This document shows, piece by piece, positions 34,452 through 46,071 of a stretch of DNA of 64,000 nt (positions are counted from its first letter, which is position 1; each line of letters opens with the position of its first letter). A program made the translations under genes and the position numbers. The notes under the pieces were generated by a model. That model was not told the origin of the DNA and did not search any database. It saw nothing but the letters and a program-made list of their open reading frames with translations. This DNA is from Lysobacter sp. (GTDB lineage: Bacteria > Pseudomonadota > Gammaproteobacteria > Xanthomonadales > Xanthomonadaceae): positions 161,516 through 225,515 of the forward strand of contig JASLDW010000006.1 in NCBI GenBank assembly GCA_030151365.1, given 5' to 3'.

Positions 34452-36431
34452 TCAGCCGCCGTTGAGCATCGCGCGCAGGTCCGCCATCGCGCTGCGGGCG
34501 CGTTCCTGTTTGCGCTCGGCATCGGCTTCGGGATCGGCGCCGTCGCGCTGCAGTTCCGACGCGGGCAATTCGTCGAGGAAACGCGACGGCGCCAGCGTGA
34601 CGCGCTTGCCCCATTTGCTCGCCTCGCGCGAATGCGACAGCCACAGCTGTTCCTTGGCGCGGGTGATGCCGACGTAGAGCAGGCGGCGCTCCTCTTCCAG
34701 CCGGCCTTCGTCGATGCTGGCCTCGTGCGGCAGGGTGCCGTCTTCCATGCCGACGATGAAGACGTAGCGGAACTCGAGGCCCTTGGCTGCGTGCAGCGAC
34801 ATCAATCGCACCTGGTTGCCACCGTCGTCGCGATCGTTGCGGGTGATCAGCGCGAGTTGCGCGCCGAGATCGGCGAGACCGCTTCCTTTCGCGCCCTCGA
34901 ACCATTCGGCGAGTTCGTCGAGGTTGCCGCGGCGGATGGCGAACAATTGCTCGGTGCGGCACTGCGCTTTCAAGGCTTCCAGCAGGCCGGATTTCTCGTT
35001 GAGGCTGCGCACGAGGTCGGCGGGCGACAGCGATGCCGCTTCCGCGCGCAGGCGGTGGATGATCTCGATGAAACCGTGCAGCGACGACGAGGCGCGCGCT
35101 GGCAGCTGCTGGAGGATGGCGTTGGAATCGGCGGCGCGCGCCAGCGGAATCCCGGCGTGCTGCGCCAGTTCGGCCAGGCGCGCAAGCGTCGCCGCGCCGA
35201 CTTCGCGCTTGGGCGATTGCACCGCGCGTAGGAAGGCGCTGTCGTCCTCCGGATTCACCAGCACGCGCAGCCACGACAGCGCGTCCTTCACTTCCGCGCG
35301 TTCGAGGAAGGCGGTGCCGCCGCTGAGGTGGTAGGGGATGCGCAGCAGCTGCATCGCCTTTTCCAGTGCGCGCGACTGGTGGTTGCCGCGGAACAGGATG
35401 CAGAAATCGCTCCACGGTGCGCCGTGCTTCTGCGCGGTGAACTTGATCTCGGCGGCGACCTTCTCGGCTTCGTGGCCGGAATCGCGGCATTCCCATACGC
35501 GGATGCGCTCGCCGTCGGCGGAATCGCTCCACAGCGTTTTCAGATGTGCGTGTGGGTTGTTGGCGATCAGCGTGTTGGCGGTGCGCAGCACGCGATTGCT
35601 GCAGCGGTAATTCTGTTCGAGCTTGATGATTTCCAGCCTGGGATAATCGCGACTCATCAGGTCGAGGTTTTCGGGATTGGCGCCGCGCCAGGCATAGATG
35701 CTCTGGTCGTCGTCGCCCACGCAGGTGAATTGCCCGGCCTCGCCGGCGATGGCTTTCAGCAGGCGATATTGCGCGTCGTTGCTGTCCTGGCATTCGTCCA
35801 CCAGCAGGTAACCGATGCGTTCGCGCCAACCCATGCGCGCGTCTTCGTCGGTTTCCAGCAACTGCACGGGAATGCGGATCAGGTCGTCGAAATCGACGGC
35901 GTTGAACGAGGTCAGTCGCGCCTGGTAGCGCGCGTACAGATTGGCGGCTTCGCGTTCGCGGGTGCTGCGCGCCGATTCCAGCGCCTGCTCCGGCGACAGT
36001 CCGGCGTTCTTGGCGCGCGAGATCAGCGACTGCATCGCCTGTACCGCATCGGGCTTCGCGCCAGGCATCAGGTCCTTGACCTGGGCGCTGGCGTCGTCGG
36101 CATCGAACACCGAAAAACCGCGCTTGAGGCCGACGCGCGCGTGCTCGATCTGGAGGATGCGCAGGCCGAGTGCGTGGAAGGTGCAGATGGTCAGGCCTTC
36201 GCCGCGATCCCCCTTCAGGCGCTTGGCGACGCGTTCGCGCATTTCGCGCGCGGACTTGTTGGTGAACGTGATGGCGGCGATGCGCCGCGCCGGATAGCGC
36301 CCGCTGTCGACCAGGTGCGCGATCTTCTCGACGATCACCCGCGTCTTGCCGCTGCCCGCGCCGGCCAGCACCAGCAACGGGCCCTCGCTGTGGAGGACGG
36401 CCTGGCGTTGTGGCGGGTTGAGACCTTGCAT
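34452..36431 (-). CDS. rep: ATP-dependent DNA helicase Rep
   Basis: 659 residues from the ATG at 36431, which gives the N-terminus expected for Rep. Superfamily 1A 3'-5' helicase: Walker A AGAGSGKT (23-30), motif Ia TFTNKSAREM, motif II VDECQDSN, motif III VGDDDQSIYAWRGA, motif IV NYRCSNRVL, motif V LMSLHAAKGLEF and motif VI VGITRAKEQL. Rep removes proteins ahead of the replication fork. It lacks the longer C-terminus of UvrD. Divergent from tdk across 86 bases. Confidence 0.96.
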   Translation of the reverse strand: MQGLNPPQRQAVLHSEGPLLVLAGAGSGKTRVIVEKIAHLVDSGRYPARRIAAITFTNKSAREMRERVAKRLKGDRGEGLTICTFHALGLRILQIEHARVGLKRGFSVFDADDASAQVKDLMPGAKPDAVQAMQSLISRAKNAGLSPEQALESARSTREREAANLYARYQARLTSFNAVDFDDLIRIPVQLLETDEDARMGWRERIGYLLVDECQDSNDAQYRLLKAIAGEAGQFTCVGDDDQSIYAWRGANPENLDLMSRDYPRLEIIKLEQNYRCSNRVLRTANTLIANNPHAHLKTLWSDSADGERIRVWECRDSGHEAEKVAAEIKFTAQKHGAPWSDFCILFRGNHQSRALEKAMQLLRIPYHLSGGTAFLERAEVKDALSWLRVLVNPEDDSAFLRAVQSPKREVGAATLARLAELAQHAGIPLARAADSNAILQQLPARASSSLHGFIEIIHRLRAEAASLSPADLVRSLNEKSGLLEALKAQCRTEQLFAIRRGNLDELAEWFEGAKGSGLADLGAQLALITRNDRDDGGNQVRLMSLHAAKGLEFRYVFIVGMEDGTLPHEASIDEGRLEEERRLLYVGITRAKEQLWLSHSREASKWGKRVTLAPSRFLDELPASELQRDGADPEADAERKQERARSAMADLRAMLNGG

Positions 36432-37116
36432 GGGGCGAGATGGGCGCGGAACGGCCGGCCATTGTCGCATTGAAGCAGGCTCTCATCGAAGCGGGCCGCG
36501 CCGGTATCATGGCGGGAATGGCCAAGCTGTACTTCTACTATTCCGCGATGAACGCGGGCAAGACCACCACGCTGCTGCAGTCCGCGCACAACTATCGCGA
36601 ACGCGGCATGCGGGTGATGATCCTCACGCCCGCGCTGGACGATCGTGCCGGCCGCGGGGTGGTGTCGTCGCGGATCGGGCTCAGCGATGCCGCGGTTCCG
36701 TTCGGGCGCGAAGACGACCTGCTGCGGCGCGTGCGCGATGACATCGACGCCCACGGCAAGCTCAATTGCGTGCTGGTGGACGAAGCGCAATTCCTGTCGC
36801 GGGCGCAGGCCTGGCAGTTGAGCGATGTCGTCGATGAGTTGCGGGTGCCGGTGTTGTGCTACGGCCTGCGCACCGATTTCCGCGGCGAACTGTTCGAAGG
36901 CAGCGCGGCCCTGCTTGCATGGGCCGACGAGATGCAGGAAATCAAGACGATCTGCCACAGCGGCGCCAAGGCGACGATGACCGTGCGCGTCGACAATGCC
37001 GGTCGCGCGGTGCAGGACGGGCCCCAGGTGGAGATCGGCGGCAATGACCGCTACGTCTCGGTGAGTCGCACCGAGTTCAAGAAGATCATGCGCGGGGAAG
37101 GGCGGATCGATCCCGC

Positions 37117-39966
<2,850 letters not shown>

Positions 39967-39971
39967 TGCGG

Positions 39972-40550
39972 TCAGCGGCCCTGCAAGGCGTCGAGCAGGA
40001 ACATCCGCGCCTTCTGCCAGTCGCGGCGAACGCTGCGTTCGGAACGTTCGGTGAGTTCGGCGATCTGCGTTTCCGACAGGCCGGCGAAATAGCGCAGTTC
40101 CACCACCTGGGCGAGATGCTCGTCGAGCGCGGCGAGTTGCGTCAGTGCGGCATCGAGCGACAGCAGGTCTTCGTCGAGCTTCAGTCCTTCGTCGGCGATC
40201 TGCGGCAGCTCGGCGATGCGTTGTACGGCATCTCCACCGCCGCGTTTCAGGGCGAGCCGGCTGCGCGCGTGATCGACCACCACGCTGCGCATGGCCGAGG
40301 CGGCATAGGCGAAGAAGCCGGCGCGGTCGGCGAAATCGGCTTGCTGGCCGACCAGCTTGAGATAGGCCTCGTGGACCAGCGCGGTGGGATCGAGCGTTTC
40401 GTCGTCGGCGGGCTGGCGCAGCTGCCGTTGCGCCATGGCATGCAGTTCCGCGTACAGTGCCTGCAGCACGCGATCGAGCGCCGCGCGATCGCCGCCGCGG
40501 GCTTCATCCAGCCAGCGGGTGATGCCGTCGTGGGCGTTGGAGTCGGACAC
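39972..40550 (-). CDS. ECF-type sigma factor, ECF43-like, partner of the adjacent kinase
   Basis: 192 residues from a GTG start. Region 2 (about 25-95, with LDPTALVHEAYLKLVG and FFAYAASAMRSVVVDHAR) and region 4 (about 135-190, LRYFAGLSETQIAELTERSERSVRRDWQKA broken by the usual turn) are clear. It has no anti-sigma gene beside it; the kinase takes that place. Thr52 and Thr56 lie at the start of region 2.2 near where kinase-activated members of this group carry the phosphorylated threonine, a point from family knowledge rather than proof here. Confidence 0.92.
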   Translation of the reverse strand: MSDSNAHDGITRWLDEARGGDRAALDRVLQALYAELHAMAQRQLRQPADDETLDPTALVHEAYLKLVGQQADFADRAGFFAYAASAMRSVVVDHARSRLALKRGGGDAVQRIAELPQIADEGLKLDEDLLSLDAALTQLAALDEHLAQVVELRYFAGLSETQIAELTERSERSVRRDWQKARMFLLDALQGR

Positions 40551-40610
40551 GGTTCGGAATCCTGTAACAGGTGTCCAGCATAGCGGGGCGGAATGAACCG
40601 CGCGCCGACG

Positions 40611-41423
40611 CTACTTCTGGCAGTGCGAACACCACACGCTGGCGCGCTGGCCGATGCGTTCCTCGCGCAACCGGCGGCCACACACCCGGCAGGGTTCGCC
40701 ACCGCGACCGTACACCTGCAATTCCTGTTCGAAATAGCCGGGCAGGCCGTCGGGGCTGATGAAGTCGCGCAACGTCGTGCCGCCGCGCTCGATCGCGTGG
40801 GCGAGGATCGCGCGCACCGCGTCGGCCAGCTTGCGGTAGCGATCGAGGGAGACCTTGCCCGCTTCGCGCGTCGGCGCGATGCCGGCGGCGAACAAGGCTT
40901 CGGCGGCATAGATGTTGCCGACGCCGACCACGATTGCCTGATCCATCAGGAATGCCTTCACGGGCGCACTGCGACCCCGGCTGAGGCGGAACAGGTGATC
41001 GCCATCGAAATCATCCGACAGCGGTTCCGGGCCCAGAGACTGCAACAGCGGGTGCACGGTTCCCGCCGGCTGCCACAGCAGCAGGCCGAAGCGGCGCGGA
41101 TCGTTGAAGCGCAGCACGTGTCCGGAGTCGAGTTCGACATCGACATGGTCGTGCGCGCGCAACGGCGTGTCGGCGGGAAGGACGCGCAGGCTTCCGGACA
41201 TGCCGAGGTGCCACAGCGCGCTGCCGCGCTCGCCGTCCATCAGCAGGTATTTGGCGCGACGGGTGATGCCGAGGATTTCCTGGCCGCGCAACAGCTTCGG
41301 CAGTTCTGGCGGAATCGGCAGGCGCAGGTCGGGCCGCCGCAGCACCACCTTGCGCACATGGCGCCCGGCCACGTGCGGCAACAGGCCGCGGCGGGTGGTT
41401 TCGACTTCGGGCAGTTCAGGCAT
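40611..41423 (-). CDS. mutM: Formamidopyrimidine-DNA glycosylase MutM (Fpg)
   Basis: 270 residues. Removes 8-oxoguanine and formamidopyrimidines and cuts the abasic site. N-terminal catalytic PELPEVE (the N-terminal Pro is the nucleophile after Met removal), Lys in the middle strand (PVKAFLMDQ), the VGVGNIYAAEALF helix-two-turn-helix, and a C-terminal zinc finger (CRVCG...CSHCQ). It is divergent from the thioredoxin-like gene across 59 bases. Confidence 0.97.
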   Translation of the reverse strand: MPELPEVETTRRGLLPHVAGRHVRKVVLRRPDLRLPIPPELPKLLRGQEILGITRRAKYLLMDGERGSALWHLGMSGSLRVLPADTPLRAHDHVDVELDSGHVLRFNDPRRFGLLLWQPAGTVHPLLQSLGPEPLSDDFDGDHLFRLSRGRSAPVKAFLMDQAIVVGVGNIYAAEALFAAGIAPTREAGKVSLDRYRKLADAVRAILAHAIERGGTTLRDFISPDGLPGYFEQELQVYGRGGEPCRVCGRRLREERIGQRASVWCSHCQK

Positions 41424-41482
41424 GGCGGGCCATCGGATTCAGTACACTCCGGGGACTTCACGGGGGAAGTCGGGGAACCAGT

Positions 41483-42052
41483 ATGCGCAATATGTGGATC
41501 GGCCTTTGCGGGCTGGCTGTGGCCGTGGGCATGGCGATGCCTGTATCGGCGAAGGAACCGCCCAAGGCGCCGGTGGTCGGCGACATTCCTCCGCCGCTGC
41601 TCGGGAAGGATCTCAAGAACAATGTCGTCGATCTGGCCGCGTATCGCGGCAACAGGATCGTGGTCATCACGTTCTGGGCGTCGTGGTGCGGTCCCTGTCG
41701 CCAGGAGCTGCCGAACCTGGAGGCATTGCAGAAGCGCGCCGGCGACAAGTTCCTGAAGGTCATCGCCGTCAACTGGAAGGACGAATTGCGGGAATATGGC
41801 GCGATGACCCGCCAGATGTCCGGCTACACCATGACTCTGGCGCGCGACCGCGATGGCGATGTCGGCGACGGTTACGGAGTGAAGACGCTGCCGAACCTGT
41901 GGATCATCGACTTGCAGGGCAAGGTGGTCGCGCACCATGTCGGCTACGGCGAAGGCTCGATGGACGCCATCACCGCCGAGATCAACCAGGTCATCGAGGC
42001 CGAACTGAAACGCCAGGAAGCCGCAAAGGCCGCCGCACCGGCATCAAGCTGA
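41483..42052 (+). CDS. Exported TlpA/ResA-like thioredoxin
   Basis: 189 residues. Signal peptide at 1-23. Thioredoxin fold with the redox motif WCGPC (Cys69, Cys72) and the cis-proline segment TLPNLW. Proteins of this type reduce disulfides of periplasmic partners, for example in cytochrome c maturation; no partner is encoded nearby. GGGGAA precedes the ATG, and a 6-bp hairpin (GACTTC at 41454-41459 with GAAGTC at 41466-41471) lies in the leader. Confidence 0.92.
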   Translation: MRNMWIGLCGLAVAVGMAMPVSAKEPPKAPVVGDIPPPLLGKDLKNNVVDLAAYRGNRIVVITFWASWCGPCRQELPNLEALQKRAGDKFLKVIAVNWKDELREYGAMTRQMSGYTMTLARDRDGDVGDGYGVKTLPNLWIIDLQGKVVAHHVGYGEGSMDAITAEINQVIEAELKRQEAAKAAAPASS

Positions 42053-42130
42053 ATACGCAAGCGTACGGTGGTGACGCCGGGGCGCGGAAGCCTCACCATT
42101 GGGAATCCATTCCCTAGCGCTTCCCCCTCG

Positions 42131-43339
42131 ATGCTCGATTTCATTGCCAGCGGCTTCATCGGAGCCGGCTGGGGCGCCATCGCCCTGTACCTGTTGCTCG
42201 CCACCCAGCTCACCATCTTCTCGGTGACGCTCTACCTGCATCGTTCGCTCGCGCACCGCGGCGTCGACTTCCACCCCGCCATCGCCCACGTCTTCCGTTT
42301 CTGGTCGTGGCTGACCACGGCGATGATCGCGCGCGAGTGGGCGGCGATCCACCGCAAGCACCACGCCAAGTGCGAGACCGAGGAGGATCCGCACAGTCCG
42401 ATGTTCAAGGGCATCGGCAAGGTGTTCTGGAACGGCGTCGAGCTATACCGCGAGGCGCGCGCCGATCGCGCGTCGATCGACCAGTACGGCAAGGGCTGCC
42501 CGGACGACTGGATCGAACGCGTCCTCTACACGCGCTGGCCGACCTCCGGCGTGGTGATCCTGCTGTTCGTGCTGGCCTTCCTGTTCGGCCTGAAGGGCGT
42601 CGCGGTGTGGGCGATCCAGATGGCGTGGATTCCGTTCTGGGCCGCCGGCGTGGTCAACGGACTCGGCCATTGGTGGGGCTATCGCAATTTCCAGACGCAC
42701 GACACCGCGACCAACCTGTCGCCGTGGGGCGTGTGGATCGGCGGCGAGGAATTGCACAACAACCACCACGCCTTCCCGAGCTCGGCCAAGTTCGCGCTGC
42801 GCAAGTGGGAATTCGACATCGGCTGGGCGGCGATCCGCATCTTCCAGTCGCTGCGCCTGGCGAAAGTGCTGCGCGTCGCGCCGACGCTCAACATCCGCCC
42901 GAACATCCGCGTGCCCGACATGGACACGCTGAAGGCGTTGCTGGCGCACCGTTTCCAGGCGATGACCGATTTCCATCGCCACGTGGTCAAGCCGGCGTTG
43001 CAGGAAGAAGCCGCCGCCCGCGGCACCAAGCTGCGCCGGCTGTTGCCGCGCAAGCTGCGCCACGGCCTGGCCGACGAAGGCCGCTGGCTGACGCCGGACG
43101 CGCGCGCGCAGCTGGAACAGTGGGTGGCGGAATCGCCGCGCATCCGCACGCTGATCGAGAAGCGCGCGCAACTCGCCGCGGTGCTGGAAGCACGCGGACA
43201 GAACGCGGCGGAAACGCTGGCGCGCCTGCAGGCATGGTGCAGCGAAGCCGAAGCCAGCGGCAGCCGTTCGCTGCAGGCCTTCGCCGAACGCCTGCGTGGC
43301 TACGCATTGCGCGGTTCGACGCCAGCGCTGCCGGCGTGA
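42131..43339 (+). CDS. Membrane fatty-acid desaturase (acyl-CoA/phospholipid delta-9 type)
   Basis: 402 residues. Three histidine boxes in order: HRSLAH (37-42), HRKHH (74-78) and HNNHH in the ELHNNHHAF segment, which bind the di-iron centre in the membrane. Four transmembrane segments are visible. A helical C-terminal extension of about 120 residues follows the desaturase core. It introduces a double bond in long acyl chains, making substrate for cfa. Its stop overlaps the EF-hand gene by four bases (GTGA). Confidence 0.93.
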   Translation: MLDFIASGFIGAGWGAIALYLLLATQLTIFSVTLYLHRSLAHRGVDFHPAIAHVFRFWSWLTTAMIAREWAAIHRKHHAKCETEEDPHSPMFKGIGKVFWNGVELYREARADRASIDQYGKGCPDDWIERVLYTRWPTSGVVILLFVLAFLFGLKGVAVWAIQMAWIPFWAAGVVNGLGHWWGYRNFQTHDTATNLSPWGVWIGGEELHNNHHAFPSSAKFALRKWEFDIGWAAIRIFQSLRLAKVLRVAPTLNIRPNIRVPDMDTLKALLAHRFQAMTDFHRHVVKPALQEEAAARGTKLRRLLPRKLRHGLADEGRWLTPDARAQLEQWVAESPRIRTLIEKRAQLAAVLEARGQNAAETLARLQAWCSEAEASGSRSLQAFAERLRGYALRGSTPALPA

Positions 43340-43671
43340 CGAAGCTGCGCATGTTGTCGATGGCGGCGCTGCTACTGCCGCTGTCGGCAATGGCGCAGGT
43401 GCGCGATACCGGCGCCTATCTGCGCATGATGGATGCCAACCACGACGGCAAGGTGCAGCTGTCCGAATACCAGGATTGGCTGTGCTACGGCTTCGACCAT
43501 ATGGATCGCAACCATGACGGCGTGCTGACACCGGACGAGCAGCCGGGTGGTCGCGGCAAGACCATCACCCGCGAGACATATCGCGCCCAGCTCGCCGAGC
43601 AGTTCCGCAAGCTCGACCGCAACCACGACGGCACGCTGGACGCGAAGGAACTGGCCTCGCCACCGCGCTGA
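43336..43671 (+). CDS. Exported EF-hand protein
   Basis: 111 residues from a GTG coupled to the desaturase stop. Signal peptide at 1-20. Three calcium-binding loops: DANHDGKVQLSE (33-44), DRNHDGVLTPDE (57-68) and DRNHDGTLDAKE (94-105), each with the expected acidic residues at positions 1, 3, 5 and 12. It probably binds Ca2+ in the periplasm; no enzyme domain is present. Confidence 0.92.
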   Translation: MTKLRMLSMAALLLPLSAMAQVRDTGAYLRMMDANHDGKVQLSEYQDWLCYGFDHMDRNHDGVLTPDEQPGGRGKTITRETYRAQLAEQFRKLDRNHDGTLDAKELASPPR

Positions 43672-43732
43672 GTCAACTTGGCACGGACATGCGCGTTCCC
43701 GGGATGACAATAATCGTCCCGGAGATCGTGCG

Positions 43733-44638
43733 ATGCGCGTGCCCCGCCCACTTTCCATCGCCGTCGCATTGATGGCGTCCTGCGCGACCGTCGCAATCGC
43801 CGCGCAGGACGGCGGCATCCGCAATCGCATCGGGCAACGCATCCAGGCGAACATCGCCGCGCGGCAACACGTCGAGCTGCCCGCGGGCGTGCGCCGCCTG
43901 CCCGATCTCGCCTATGGCAGCGATCCGGCGCAGCGTCTCGATGTCTACATGCCCGCACATGCCAGCGGACGCATCATCGTGATGGTGCATGGCGGCGGCT
44001 GGCGCATCGGCGACAAGGCGATGGGGCATGTCGTCGACAACAAGCTGGCGCATTGGAGCGCGCGCGGCGATATTTTCGTCTCGGTCGATTACCGGATGCT
44101 GCCGCAGGCCGATGTCGCGCAGCAGGCGCAGGATGTCGCCGCCGCGCTGGCCTACGTGCAACGCCATGCACGCCATTGGGGTGGCGAGCCGTCGAACCTG
44201 GTGTTGATGGGGCATTCCGCCGGTGCGCATCTGGTCGCGTTGCTGTCGGCGGATCCGTCGCTGGCGCCGGACGCGCAGCCATGGCGGGCGACGGTGTCGC
44301 TGGATTCGGCGGCGCTCGACGTGCCGACGATCATGCGGAATCGCCACCTGCCGTTGTACGACGATGCCTTCGGTCGCGATCCCGCCAACTGGCGCGTGCT
44401 GTCGCCGTTGCAGCAGTTGAGCGCCAAGGCGCCGCCGATGCTCCTGGTCTGTTCCAGCCAGCGGCGCGAATCCTGCCCGGCCGCGCGCGAATTCGCGGAT
44501 GCCGCACACCGCCTGCGCGTGCGCGCCGAAGTGCTGCCGCAGGCGCGCACGCACGAGCAGATCAATGCCGATCTCGGCCAGCCGGGCGCCTATACCGATG
44601 CGGTCGATGCCTTCCTCGACGGACTGCCGCCGCGCTGA
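43733..44638 (+). CDS. Exported esterase/lipase-like alpha/beta hydrolase
   Basis: 301 residues. GGAG at 43720-43723 precedes the ATG. Signal peptide at about 1-21. Hormone-sensitive-lipase type: oxyanion motif HGGGW, nucleophile Ser in MGHSAGAH, and a C-terminal His in RTHEQINADLG. The overall pattern (LDVYMP...VSVDYR) matches BD-FAE/carboxylesterase proteins. Substrate unknown. The M16 pair follows after 80 bases. Confidence 0.9.
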   Translation: MRVPRPLSIAVALMASCATVAIAAQDGGIRNRIGQRIQANIAARQHVELPAGVRRLPDLAYGSDPAQRLDVYMPAHASGRIIVMVHGGGWRIGDKAMGHVVDNKLAHWSARGDIFVSVDYRMLPQADVAQQAQDVAAALAYVQRHARHWGGEPSNLVLMGHSAGAHLVALLSADPSLAPDAQPWRATVSLDSAALDVPTIMRNRHLPLYDDAFGRDPANWRVLSPLQQLSAKAPPMLLVCSSQRRESCPAAREFADAAHRLRVRAEVLPQARTHEQINADLGQPGAYTDAVDAFLDGLPPR

Positions 44639-44718
44639 ATCGTCCTGACTTCCGGCAGTGGACTTCGCCGCGCGCTCGGATTAGGTTCGAGGACGACTCC
44701 GTACCCTCCGGAAACCCG

Positions 44719-46071
44719 ATGCGCCTGCGAACCCGACACACCCTGCTTGCCTGCCTGCTGCCGACGGCACTGGCGGCGCAAACCCTGAACGTCCCGCCGA
44801 TCCAGTACCAGCAACGCACCCTGCCCAACGGCCTGCAGGTGCTGTCGGTCGAGGACCATTCCAGCCCGACCGTGACCGTGCAGATGTGGTACCACGTCGG
44901 CTCGAAGGACGATCCGCAGAACCGCTCCGGTTTTGCGCATCTGTTCGAGCACATCATGTTCAAGAGCACCAGGAACATGAAGCCGGAGCAGATGGATCGC
45001 ATGACCGAGGACGTCGGCGGCTACAACAACGCCAGCACCGGCAGCGACATCACCAACTATTACGAGATGGTGCCGGCCAACTACCTGCAGCGCCTGTTGT
45101 GGGCGGAAGCAGAGCGCCTGTACAACCTCAAGGTCGACGACGCCAACTTCAAGTCGGAACGCGCGGTGGTGCAGGAGGAATATCGCCAGAGCGTGCTCGC
45201 CAATCCCTATGGCCGCCTCTACAACGCGCTCGACCCGGCGTCGTACAAGGTGCATCCGTACAAGCGCCCCACCATCGGCAACATCGAGGAATTGCAGGCG
45301 GCGACGCTGGCCGATGTCGTCGCGTTCCACGACACGTACTATCGTCCCGACAATGTCACGCTGATCGTCGCCGGCGACTTCGACCAGAAGCAGCTGGATG
45401 GCTGGGTGAACGACTATTTCGGCGGAATTGCCAAACCTTCCGCCGCCATTCCGAAAGTCACGGCGGTCGAACCGGCGCGCACGGCCGACGCGCGGCACAC
45501 GCTGACCAGCGAAACCGCGCCGCTGCCTGCGGTGGCGATGACCTGGCTGATCCCGCCCGCCGCCGATGCCGACATCGTGCCGCTGGAAGTCGCCGCGGCG
45601 CTGCTGTCGCATGGCGAATCCTCGCGCCTCAACCAGTCGCTGGTCTATCGCGCGCAGATCGCGCAAAGCGCCGACGCCGAGGTCGATTCGCGGGTGGGGC
45701 CGGGCCTGTTCGTGCTCACTGCGGTCATGGCCAGCGGCCATCAAACCGCGGAAGCCGAGAAGATGCTGCTGGATGAAGTGCGCAAGCTCGCCGGCGAACC
45801 GATTCCCGCCGCCGAACTCGACAAGGTGAAGACGCAATTGCTGACCGGCGAACTGGTGAAGCGACAGACCGCCGAAGGCAAGGCATTCGCGCTCGGGAGC
45901 GCCGTGTTGCAGGAAGGCGACGCCGCGCGCGCCAACAGCGATCTCGCCGCGTTGCAGGCGGTCACCGCCGCCGACGTGCAGCGCGTGGCGAAGCGCTACG
46001 TCCTCGACGCCCATCGCGTCACCATCGATTACCAGCCGGCGAAGGCCGCGGGCAAGGGAGCCACGCCATGA
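44719..46071 (+). CDS. Exported M16 peptidase, catalytic subunit
   Basis: 450 residues. Signal peptide at 1-20. Zinc motif H74-L-F-E77-H78 with third ligand Glu154 (VVQEEYRQ). Single M16A-M16C unit (about half the length of the protein at 3.2 kb, with which it shares the GFAHLFEH sequence). The stop overlaps the next gene (ATGA), which encodes the complementary non-catalytic subunit, so the two should form a heterodimer like the mitochondrial processing peptidase. Confidence 0.94.
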   Translation: MRLRTRHTLLACLLPTALAAQTLNVPPIQYQQRTLPNGLQVLSVEDHSSPTVTVQMWYHVGSKDDPQNRSGFAHLFEHIMFKSTRNMKPEQMDRMTEDVGGYNNASTGSDITNYYEMVPANYLQRLLWAEAERLYNLKVDDANFKSERAVVQEEYRQSVLANPYGRLYNALDPASYKVHPYKRPTIGNIEELQAATLADVVAFHDTYYRPDNVTLIVAGDFDQKQLDGWVNDYFGGIAKPSAAIPKVTAVEPARTADARHTLTSETAPLPAVAMTWLIPPAADADIVPLEVAAALLSHGESSRLNQSLVYRAQIAQSADAEVDSRVGPGLFVLTAVMASGHQTAEAEKMLLDEVRKLAGEPIPAAELDKVKTQLLTGELVKRQTAEGKAFALGSAVLQEGDAARANSDLAALQAVTAADVQRVAKRYVLDAHRVTIDYQPAKAAGKGATP